Shown: piece after piece, positions 1 to 5,192 of the stretch
How positions within the stretch are numbered: position 1 is the stretch's first letter
Layout of the letters: every line of letters starts with the position of its first letter
NCBI GenBank assembly: GCA_012522875.1
Contig: JAAYJP010000080.1
Coordinates: forward strand, 1-7,976
Source of the DNA: Clostridiales bacterium
Lineage (GTDB): Bacteria; Bacillota; Clostridia; Christensenellales; Aristaeellaceae
Direction of reading: 5' to 3'
Length of the DNA stretch: 7,976 nucleotides
Translations under genes and position numbers: made by a program
The notes under the pieces: generated by a model
Database searches by the model: none
The model's input: only the letters and a program-made list of their open reading frames with translations
Told to the model about the DNA's origin: nothing

Positions 1-83
1 TGCTGCCGGTGAGCCTGGGGCTGTGGGCCGTGCTCACCTTTCTCTCCTGGATCACCCTGCGGTACCGGGATTACAGGGGATAA
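1..83 (+). CDS. C-terminal end of a membrane protein (partial)
   Basis: An open plus-strand frame enters from the left edge (first whole codon at 3) and stops at TAA 81-83, giving 26 residues. It begins LPVSLGLWAVLTFLSW and continues with a short basic tail ending RYRDYRG. This is one hydrophobic helix followed by a positively charged cytoplasmic end, as expected for the last transmembrane segment of a transporter permease such as an ABC-2 type permease. The family cannot be fixed from 26 residues. The stop is followed within 5 bases by a GC-rich hairpin, which fits a gene end. Confidence 0.6.
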   Translation, partial: LPVSLGLWAVLTFLSWITLRYRDYRG

Positions 84-120
84 AAAAGGCGGCGCTTTTA
101 CTTTGCGCCGCCGGTATTTT
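82..120. terminator. Bidirectional hairpin terminator between convergent genes
   Basis: An 8-bp perfect stem, GGCGGCGC (88-95) with GCGCCGCC (105-112), encloses a 9-base loop. On the minus strand it is followed by six T (82-87), a good intrinsic terminator for the minus-strand gene ending at 119. On the plus strand it is followed by GGTATTTT, a weaker T-run that can serve the gene ending at 83. Confidence 0.75.
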
Positions 121-463
121 ACAGGTTTTCCTGCTCCGCCGCTTCGGTACCCGCATCCGGGCCCTGGGGCGGCGTTTTGAGCACCATGGCCAGCTCGTTG
201 GCCTTGTCATACAGGGCGAAGGGCACATAGATACTGTAGGACTCCAGCATCTCCCCCGCCCAGGCGGTGAGCCCGGAGCCCAGCCGCCCCTCCCTGAGAA
301 AGGGAAGGCCGGCCTCCTTGAGCATGGCGTCCAGGATGCCCGCCTGCACAGCGTCCCCCCGGAACAAAAGCACCGGGTCCCCTTCCTCCGGCACCCGGGT
401 CACATGGCGGCGTTTGGGGCAGGGGGCGTCCATCAGTTCGCGGCAATCAGCGCAGTAGAGCAT
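119..463 (-). CDS. Small DUF2007-like protein with N-terminal Cys motif
   Basis: A 114-residue protein of unknown function. It starts MLYCADCREL and has Cys4, Cys7 and Cys15, the last in CPKR: three of the four ligands expected of a zinc ribbon. The rest (about 28-95) follows the pattern of the DUF2007 putative signal-transducing family: a beta strand (DPVLLFRG), a helix ending in an AGLPF turn, then YSIYVPF and a helix with DKANELAMVL. The tail is polar. I chose the ATG at 461-463 because AAAGGAGG lies 6 bases upstream (470-477); a longer frame to 502 would add 13 unlikely residues and run into the promoter-like region. It lies downstream of trxA, separated by a terminator, and ends at a hairpin terminator. 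Homologs are usually annotated only as DUF2007 domain proteins, so no reaction can be assigned. The family match is from memory of its pattern, not from a search. Confidence 0.75.
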   Translation of the reverse strand: MLYCADCRELMDAPCPKRRHVTRVPEEGDPVLLFRGDAVQAGILDAMLKEAGLPFLREGRLGSGLTAWAGEMLESYSIYVPFALYDKANELAMVLKTPPQGPDAGTEAAEQENL

Positions 464-500
464 CCGCAGCCTCCTTTGGCCTAAGCCTTCTTCTTTTCCC

Positions 501-506
501 ACTATA
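501..506 (-). promoter_or_regulatory. Possible extended -10 of the DUF2007-like gene
   Basis: On the minus strand TGGTATAGT gives a TG-n-TATAGT extended -10, about 37 bases upstream of the start codon at 463. No good -35 is seen at 16-18 bases; that position falls inside the trxA terminator hairpin. The site would give the gene its own transcription start just after that terminator. Confidence 0.4.
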
Positions 507-515
507 CCACAGATG

Positions 516-540
516 AAAAAGCGGCAGTTTGCCGCTTTTT
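516..540 (-). terminator. Terminator after trxA
   Basis: A perfect 11-bp inverted repeat: AAAAAGCGGCA (516-526) and TGCCGCTTTTT (530-540) around a 3-base loop. Its A/T arms give a T-run on both strands. It begins 20 bases after the trxA stop and should end the dehydrogenase-trxA transcript on the minus strand. Confidence 0.85.
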
Positions 541-559
541 CCAGTCAGGTGGCTGAAGC

Positions 560-868
560 TCAGTCCAGCATCGCCAGGATGTTCTGCTTGGGCACCGCGC
601 CAATGGTCTTGTTGGCCACCTCACCGTTTTTGAACACATACAGGGAGGGGATGGACATGATGCGGTAGCGCCGCGCCAGCTCCTGCTCCTGGTCCACATT
701 GATCTTGCAGACCTTGATCTCCGGGTGTTCCAGGGCGATCTCCTCAACTACCGGGCTCACCATGCGGCAGGGGCCGCACCAGACCGCCCAGAAATCCACC
801 AGCACCGGTTTGTCGGACTGCAGGACCTCCTTCTCAAAACTGTCTTTTGTTACTTCCATCACGGACAT
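560..868 (-). CDS. trxA: Thioredoxin
   Basis: A 102-residue thioredoxin, the usual length for a single-domain family member. It is a cytoplasmic disulfide reductase that passes electrons from thioredoxin reductase to ribonucleotide reductase, peroxidases and other proteins. The redox motif W-C-G-P-C is at residues 30-34 (Cys31, Cys34), preceded by the buried Asp25 in VDFWA. The cis-proline is Pro74 in SIPSLYVF, followed by the KNGE turn and the Gly90 region. The start at 866-868 (MSVMEV) has AAAGGTGG 7 bases upstream (876-883). The frame stays open up to an ATG at 952 that overlaps the dehydrogenase stop as ATGA, but those 28 extra residues (MNGGAVYALKG...) do not belong to the fold. It follows the dehydrogenase by 80 bases on the same strand and may be co-transcribed or use the candidate promoter at 909-914. 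Confidence 0.95.
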   Translation of the reverse strand: MSVMEVTKDSFEKEVLQSDKPVLVDFWAVWCGPCRMVSPVVEEIALEHPEIKVCKINVDQEQELARRYRIMSIPSLYVFKNGEVANKTIGAVPKQNILAMLD

Positions 869-903
869 TCTTCTTCCACCTTTCTTGCTTCGCGCCGTTT
901 TCA

Positions 904-919
904 CGGGGAGTATACCCCG
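904..919 (-). promoter_or_regulatory. Possible -10 with inverted repeat upstream of trxA
   Basis: On the minus strand CGGGG-TATACT-CCCCG places a TATACT hexamer (909-914) in the loop of a 5-bp inverted repeat, about 40 bases before the thioredoxin start. The -35 region is poor (GTTTAT-like). It could be a trxA promoter with an overlapping operator. It is not a terminator, since no T-run follows. Confidence 0.35.
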
Positions 920-948
920 GCCCTTCAGCGCATAAACAGCCCCTCCGT

Positions 949-1683
949 TCATGAAAGCGTCCAGCCCTCATCGCCGTGGTAGACCATCAGCCGGCTCATG
1001 CCGCCGTCCACCACCAGGGTCTGCCCGGTGATGAAGGAAGCGCCCTCCCCGCAGAGGAACAGCGCCGCCTGGGCGATGTCGGAAGGCTTTCCCACCCGGC
1101 CCGCCGGGTGCTGGCGCAAATCGCTGCCTGAAAACGCGCTGCAGGAGGTGTCGATCCAGCCGGGGGCGATGGCATTGACCCGTGCCCTGCCCTTAAGGCT
1201 CACGGCCATGGCGTGGGTGAGGGCGGTGATGCCGCCCTTGGCGGCGGTGTAGCTCTCCGTGTTGGCCTGGCTCTGGAAAGCCCGGGTGGAGGAGATGTTG
1301 ATGATGCTGGCGCCCGGGGCAAAATGGGGAAGCAGGAGCCGGCTTAAGTAATAGGGCGCCGCCACCCCCACCCGAAGCGCCGCCAGAAAATCCTGGAAGC
1401 CGCAGCGGTCCATGCCGCCCCGGGTGAGCATGGCGTTGTTGATGAGGAAATCCACCTGGCCAAACGCTTCCGCACAGGCAGCGGCAAAGCGCTCAAGCGC
1501 CTCCTGCTCCCCGACATCTCCCCTGTAAAACAGGTCAAGCGCCTGGCCCGGGGGCTCAAGGTCGATGCCCGCCACCCTGGCGCCGGCTCCCGCAAAGGCC
1601 TCCGCCACCGCCGCCCCGATGCCCCGGGACACCCCGGTGATGAGCGCCGTTTTTCCCGTGAATGCCATCGCCTGCCCTCCCAT
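949..1683 (-). CDS. Short-chain dehydrogenase/reductase (SDR family)
   Basis: A 244-residue classical SDR, a cytoplasmic NAD(P)(H)-dependent oxidoreductase; the substrate is unknown. Visible motifs: the Rossmann signature TGVSRGIG (16-23), an acidic residue ending beta-2 (GIDL, Asp41), which favours NAD(H), the NNA motif (82-84), Ser131/Ser132 in INISS, Tyr145 and Lys149 in YTAAK, then PGW and the C-terminal GQTLVVDGG. The Asn of the classical catalytic tetrad, expected in a VN-x-x-x-P segment, appears to be Gly106 here (RVGVAAPYY). Two starts are possible: ATG 1681-1683 with GGAGG 9 bases upstream, or ATG 1666-1668 (MAFTGKTALITG) with GGGAGG 7 bases upstream. The second fits the family N-terminus better and gives 239 residues. 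The gene is divergent from the transporter operon and precedes trxA. The C-terminal QTLVVDGG resembles 3-oxoacyl-ACP reductase-like members, but no fatty acid genes are nearby. Confidence 0.9.
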   Translation of the reverse strand: MGGQAMAFTGKTALITGVSRGIGAAVAEAFAGAGARVAGIDLEPPGQALDLFYRGDVGEQEALERFAAACAEAFGQVDFLINNAMLTRGGMDRCGFQDFLAALRVGVAAPYYLSRLLLPHFAPGASIINISSTRAFQSQANTESYTAAKGGITALTHAMAVSLKGRARVNAIAPGWIDTSCSAFSGSDLRQHPAGRVGKPSDIAQAALFLCGEGASFITGQTLVVDGGMSRLMVYHGDEGWTLS

Positions 1684-1699
1684 ACGCTTGTTTCCTCCA

Positions 1700-1729
1700 A
1701 TATTAGCACACCGCCTTCCCTGTTTTACA
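1700..1729 (-). promoter_or_regulatory. Probable promoter of the SDR gene
   Basis: On the minus strand the extended -10 TG-C-TAATAT (hexamer 1700-1705) has an 18-base spacer to TGTAAA (1724-1729), a weak -35. Transcription would start only a few bases before the ribosome-binding GGAGG at about 1693-1697. Confidence 0.5.
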
Positions 1730-1768
1730 TCGGTTTGAGGCGTTTTTTGCGTAATCTGTCTTTTTTGG

Positions 1769-1813
1769 CCCTGATGTCCTTGAAATTTGCCATATCCTAT
1801 GGTAGCATCAGGG
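1769..1813. repeat. Perfect inverted repeat flanking the transporter promoter
   Basis: CCCTGATG (1769-1776) and CATCAGGG (1806-1813) are perfect 8-bp reverse complements, 37 bases apart start to start. A second inverted repeat, CCATA-TCC-TATGG (1790-1802), lies inside it and fills the promoter spacer. The left outer arm is just upstream of the -35 and the right outer arm overlaps the -10. This is a plausible regulator binding site, though short repeats of this kind can also arise by chance. Confidence 0.45.
1780..1808 (+). promoter_or_regulatory. Promoter of the ugp-like transporter operon
   Basis: TTGAAA (1780-1785), a 17-base spacer and TAGCAT (1803-1808), preceded by an extended TG at 1800-1801. 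This fits a sigma-A promoter with a leader of about 45 bases to the permease start at 1861. It lies within the frame extension upstream of that ATG, which supports the shorter coding sequence. Confidence 0.6.
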
Positions 1814-1860
1814 TAATCTTAAGAAACAAAGGGCCAAGCCGCCCACGCAGAGGAGTGAAG

Positions 1861-2775
1861 ATGTCTCTGACAGACAGCTTGAAAGCGCGCACCACAAAAC
1901 CCCGGGTTCCCGGGAAAAGAGGCATCTACGCGGTGATGGAGCCGTACCTTTTTCTGCTGCCGGCATTTGTTGTCTTTGGCCTGTTCCTTTTTTATCCCTT
2001 CGGGCGCACCATTTTCCTGAGCACCTTTTTGACGGACAAGCTGGGCAACGCCAGGGTGTTCTGGGGGGTCAGGAACTATACGGACCTCTTTACCAGTTCC
2101 TCCTTCTGGGCCAGCGTGGGGGTCACCTTCCAGTTCGTGGCGATCGTGGCCTTTGGCGGGCTCCTGATCGGCCTGGCCACCAGCCTCCTCACCGCCAAGA
2201 AATACCCGGGCGTCACCTTCGCCTCAGCCTCCTACGCCATGCCGGTGGCCATCGCTTCGGCGGCGGCGTCCATGGCCTTCCGGATGATCCTGCACCCCAC
2301 CAACGGCCTGCTGAACATCCTTTTCGGCACGCAGATCAACTGGACGGGCGACCCCCGGTGGGCACTCTTTTCCGTTTCCATGCTCACCATCTGGCTGGCC
2401 AGCGGCATCAACTTCATCTTTATTTCGGCGGGCCTAAGGGGCGTGCCGGATGAGATGTATGAGAGCGCGTCCATCGACGGGGCGGGTTACTGGCGCAGGC
2501 TGTTTTCCATCACCCTGCCCTCCATCTCGCCCACGCTGTTCTTCCAGATCATCATCAACATCATCGGCGCCTTCCAGTCCTTCAGCCAGATCCGCCTTCT
2601 CACCCAGGGCGGGCCGGGGGACGCCACCAATGTCATCGTCTACGCCATCTACCGGGACGCCTTTTTCAACTTCCGGTTCGGCACCGCGGCGGCCCGTTCC
2701 ATCATCCTGTTTGCCATCGTGCTGGTGATCACCCTCATCCAGTTCAGCTTTGAGAAAAGGAGCGTGCACTACTGA
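1861..2775 (+). CDS. ugpA: ABC transporter permease, UgpA-like
   Basis: A 304-residue integral membrane permease of the carbohydrate uptake type-1 (MalF/UgpA) family, close in length to E. coli UgpA. It forms half of the channel with the next gene product. About six hydrophobic segments are seen, roughly 29-50, 86-110, 122-142, 168-190, 222-245 and 278-298. The cytoplasmic EAA loop that docks the ATPase is E201-SASIDG-G at 201-209, continuing to ITLP at 217-220. The C-terminus (QGGPGDATN, then IQFSFEKRSVHY) resembles the UgpA ending. The ATG at 1861 has AGAGGAG 5 bases upstream; the frame extends to 1735, but that part covers the promoter. The stop TGA overlaps the next ATG by one base. The substrate assignment to glycerophosphate compounds rests mainly on the binding protein two genes on. 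Confidence 0.9.
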   Translation: MSLTDSLKARTTKPRVPGKRGIYAVMEPYLFLLPAFVVFGLFLFYPFGRTIFLSTFLTDKLGNARVFWGVRNYTDLFTSSSFWASVGVTFQFVAIVAFGGLLIGLATSLLTAKKYPGVTFASASYAMPVAIASAAASMAFRMILHPTNGLLNILFGTQINWTGDPRWALFSVSMLTIWLASGINFIFISAGLRGVPDEMYESASIDGAGYWRRLFSITLPSISPTLFFQIIINIIGAFQSFSQIRLLTQGGPGDATNVIVYAIYRDAFFNFRFGTAAARSIILFAIVLVITLIQFSFEKRSVHY

Positions 2776-3611
2776 TGTCCGGCTTCACAGCGCGCAAAAA
2801 CCTCACCAGGCTGGGCAATATGCTCCTGAACATCCCCATGCTGCTGGTGATCCTGGCGCCTCTTATCTACACGCTCCTGATCAGCGTCATGCCCCCGGAC
2901 GAGATCTACCGCAACATGCTCATCCCCTCGTCCATCAACCTGAACAACTACGTCAATGCCTTCACCCACCCGGCCTACAACTTCCTCACCTTCATCCGCA
3001 ACTCCTTCATCGTGTCCACCAGCGTGATGCTGGGCCAGATGGTCACCTGCTCCCTGGCGGCCTTCGCCTTCGCGTTCCTGGATTTCAGGGGCAAGAAATG
3101 GCTCTTTGTCCTGGTGCTGGCCACCATGATGGTGCCGGGGGAGGCCACCATCATCGCCAACTACCTGACCGTCAGCCGCTGGGGCTGGCTGGACAGCTTC
3201 CAGGCGCTGATCGTCCCCTATCTCACCAGCGCAATGGGTATATTCCTGTTAAGGCAGAACTACCTCACCTTTTCCCGGGAACTGCACGAGGCCGCCCAGC
3301 TTGACGGCTGCAACAACCCGCGCTTCATGGCGTCCATCGTGGTGCCCCTTTCCCGCCCGGCGCTGGGCGCCCTGGGGGCCTATGTGTTCCTGAACACTTG
3401 GAACCAGTACATGTGGCCGCTTTTGGTCACCAACTCCTCCAACTACCGCACGGTGCAGATTGGTATCAGCATGCTCTATGACATTGACGCGGAATCCCTG
3501 GGGCTGATGATGGCAGGCGTGGTGATTGTCATCGTACCATCCCTCTCCATCTTTATTTTCATGCAGAAGCAGCTCATCAACGGCCTGATGGCCGGGGCTG
3601 TGAAAGGATAG
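2775..3611 (+). CDS. ugpE: ABC transporter permease, UgpE-like
   Basis: A 278-residue MalG/UgpE-type permease, the partner of the preceding protein. It has a hydrophobic N-terminal segment (about 17-38), further segments near 74-103, 108-132, 141-160 and 194-218, and one at the end (about 243-263). The EAA loop is H171-EAAQLDG at 171-178 with VVPL at 189-192, as expected for contact with the ATPase. The C-terminus QKQLINGLMAGAVKG is the usual ending of this family. The start ATG overlaps the previous stop (TGATG), with AAAAGGAG 12 bases upstream, so translational coupling is likely. No ATP-binding subunit is encoded in the window. In Firmicutes such importers often borrow a shared MsmX/MsmK-type ATPase, and that is inferred here. 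Confidence 0.9.
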   Translation: MSGFTARKNLTRLGNMLLNIPMLLVILAPLIYTLLISVMPPDEIYRNMLIPSSINLNNYVNAFTHPAYNFLTFIRNSFIVSTSVMLGQMVTCSLAAFAFAFLDFRGKKWLFVLVLATMMVPGEATIIANYLTVSRWGWLDSFQALIVPYLTSAMGIFLLRQNYLTFSRELHEAAQLDGCNNPRFMASIVVPLSRPALGALGAYVFLNTWNQYMWPLLVTNSSNYRTVQIGISMLYDIDAESLGLMMAGVVIVIVPSLSIFIFMQKQLINGLMAGAVKG

Positions 3612-3615
3612 TGAT

Positions 3616-3647
3616 GAAACCGCCTCCGCATTTCGCGGGGGCGTTTC
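3616..3647 (+). promoter_or_regulatory. Strong intercistronic hairpin between ugpE and ugpB
   Basis: A left arm from G3616 to C3629 pairs with G3635-C3647 around loop ATTTC: nine pairs next to the loop (one G-U), a single bulged C, then four more pairs. No T-run follows (AAATATTTC), so it is not a standard terminator. It sits 5 bases after the ugpE stop and 18 bases before the ugpB ribosome-binding site. A role in transcript processing or stability is inferred. Confidence 0.6.
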
Positions 3648-3679
3648 AAATATTTCAGGAATCGAAAGGGGAAACACAC

Positions 3680-5002
3680 ATGCGTAAAATCCTGTCCCTG
3701 ATCCTGGCGGCAAGCCTGCTGCTGGGCCTCGGCTCGGCCATGGCAACGGAGAGCCCCACGGAGATCGTCTTCTGGCACTCCATGGGCGGCGTCAACGGCG
3801 AAGCCATCGCGAAAATGGCTGAAGATTTCAACGTTGCCTACGAAGGCAAAATCAAGGTGACCGTCGAATACCAGGGCTCCTATGACGATGCCATCAACAA
3901 AATCAGAGCCGCCGGCATGTCCGCCCTGCCCTGCGACGTGGTGCAGGTGTATGACATCGGCTCCCGCTTCATGATCGACTCCGGCTGGGCCCTGCCCATT
4001 CAGGAGATGATCGACGCGGAAGGCTACGACATCACCCAGATCGAGCCCAACATCGCTGCCTACTACACCATCGACGGCAAGCTCTACTCCATGCCCTTCA
4101 ACTCCTCCACCCCGCTGCTGTACTACAACAAGACCGCTTTTGAAGAAGTCGGCCTGGACCCGGATGTGGCCCCCAAGAACTTCGATGAAATCGTCGAAAT
4201 GGCTGAGAAGCTGACTGTCAAGGACGCAGACGGCAAAGTAACCCGCTATGGCTTTGGCATGGGCAACTACGGCTGGTTCTTTGAGCAGTGGATGGGCAAG
4301 ATGGGCCTGCACTATGTGGACAACAACAACGGCCGCGGCGCCGACCCCGCCACCAAGGTGGTCTTTGATGAGACCGGCGGCGCGGAAGCCATCTTCGGCG
4401 TGTGGAAGCGCATGATCGACGAAGGCATCATCACCTACCTGGGCCGCGGCAACAACGACGCCAAGGCTGCCTTCATCTCCAAGAACATCGCCATCACCCT
4501 GGAATCCACCGCAGCCTTAAAGTCCCTGCTGGTGAATGTGGGTGACGAGTTTGAGATCGGCACCGGCTACTTCCCCAACATCCATCCGGATGATGAGGGC
4601 GGTGTGTCCATCGGCGGCGGCTCCCTGTGGATGCTGGCCTCCGGCAACGACGAAAAGCAGAACGCCGCCTGGGAGTTTGTCAAATACATGATCTCCCCCG
4701 ACGTCCAGGCTTTCTGGAACGCGCAGACCGGCTACTTCCCCATCACAGTGGCCACCCATGATCTGGACGCTTTCAAGGACAACCTGGCCCAGTATCCCCA
4801 GTTCGGCACCGCCATCGACCAGCTGCACAGCACCGCGCCCCAGTACGCCGGCGCCCTGCTGAGCGTGTTCCCGGAAGCCCGGGCGTTGGTAGAAACCTAC
4901 ACCGAGCGGCTCATCAACGGGGAGCTGGACATCGCGGCCACGGTTACCAACCTGGCCAAGGAAATCAACTCCGCCATTGAGATCTATAACCTGACCAACT
5001 GA
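3680..5002 (+). CDS. ugpB: Substrate-binding protein, UgpB-like
   Basis: A 440-residue extracytoplasmic solute-binding protein (family 1), close to the 438 residues of E. coli UgpB. Residues 1-22 form a signal peptide with a type I cleavage site after AMA and no lipobox Cys. The mature part starts near EIVFWHSMGG, then QVYDIG (89-94), MPFNSSTPLLYYNK (138-151), YLGRG (253-257), GGGSLW (312-317), QTGYFPIT (349-356). Aligned by eye with UgpB as I remember it, the ligand residues correspond to Tyr68, Asp92 (Glu in E. coli), Ser143, Ser276, Gly313, Tyr352 and Arg401. This supports binding of glycerol-3-phosphate or glycerophosphodiesters rather than plain sugars. The ATG at 3680 has AAAGGGG 8 bases upstream (3665-3671); an upstream in-frame ATG at 3611 runs through the hairpin and is rejected. 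It is the last gene of the A-E-B operon, ended by a terminator 27 bases on. Confidence 0.9.
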   Translation: MRKILSLILAASLLLGLGSAMATESPTEIVFWHSMGGVNGEAIAKMAEDFNVAYEGKIKVTVEYQGSYDDAINKIRAAGMSALPCDVVQVYDIGSRFMIDSGWALPIQEMIDAEGYDITQIEPNIAAYYTIDGKLYSMPFNSSTPLLYYNKTAFEEVGLDPDVAPKNFDEIVEMAEKLTVKDADGKVTRYGFGMGNYGWFFEQWMGKMGLHYVDNNNGRGADPATKVVFDETGGAEAIFGVWKRMIDEGIITYLGRGNNDAKAAFISKNIAITLESTAALKSLLVNVGDEFEIGTGYFPNIHPDDEGGVSIGGGSLWMLASGNDEKQNAAWEFVKYMISPDVQAFWNAQTGYFPITVATHDLDAFKDNLAQYPQFGTAIDQLHSTAPQYAGALLSVFPEARALVETYTERLINGELDIAATVTNLAKEINSAIEIYNLTN

Positions 5003-5014
5003 TTGTAACCAACA

Positions 5015-5066
5015 GGGACACCGGGGGAGGGGAGGGCTTTATGCGCCCCCTCCCCTTTTTTGTCCC
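5015..5066 (+). terminator. Terminator after ugpB with G-rich arm
   Basis: GGGGAGGG (5029-5036) pairs with CCCTCCCC (5048-5055), followed by six T (5056-5061). An alternative 9-bp register uses GGGGAGGGG (5024-5032) with 5047-5055. An outer repeat GGGACA (5015-5020) and TGTCCC (5061-5066) encloses the whole element. The left arm has four G-tracts of three or more bases (5015-5036). Strong intrinsic terminator for the transporter operon. Confidence 0.85.
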
Positions 5067-5176
5067 TTCCTTTCAGCCGCCGTCGCATTCGGCCATGTAT
5101 GTTCCGGCCACCAATCGATGCATTGCCGTCATGGCAGAACGCGGGGCTTTCTGATACCATGGCGTACATAGAAACC

Positions 5177-5183
5177 AAGGAGG
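5177..5183 (+). promoter_or_regulatory. Ribosome-binding site of the PHP gene (decides the ATC start)
   Basis: AAGGAGG at 5177-5183 is complementary to the 16S rRNA 3' end. Nine bases downstream lies ATC (5193-5195), in frame with the PHP domain and directly before RANYHTHT. An in-frame TAG at 5169-5171 closes the frame upstream, and no ATG, GTG or TTG lies between that stop and the metal-binding HTH motif. Confidence 0.7.
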
Positions 5184-5192
5184 AAGAGCCCC

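Larger units (their letters stand above)
5003..5192. other. Intergenic region between ugpB and the PHP gene
   Basis: 190 bases. The left third holds the ugpB terminator. From about 5067 to 5170 I see no convincing -35/-10 pair. The open frames crossing it are overlaps of other frames with no ribosome-binding site. The only clear signal is AAGGAGG at 5177-5183. How the PHP gene is transcribed is therefore unclear: by read-through or from a promoter I do not recognise. Confidence 0.5.

Noticed and set aside
23..484. 153-codon plus-strand open frame at the left edge
   Set aside because: It crosses the membrane-protein end and the terminator and lies opposite the DUF2007-like gene; no ribosome-binding site.
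1735..1860. N-terminal extension of the UgpA-like permease
   Set aside because: It covers the promoter and inverted repeats and has no ribosome-binding site; the ATG at 1861 has one.
1880..1893. TGAAAGCGCGCACC, resembling a catabolite-responsive element
   Set aside because: Three mismatches to the consensus and located inside the coding sequence; too weak to call.
3476..4312. 278-codon minus-strand open frame across the ugpE end and ugpB
   Set aside because: It lies opposite two well-supported genes and has no recognisable family; it is an overlap frame caused by high GC.
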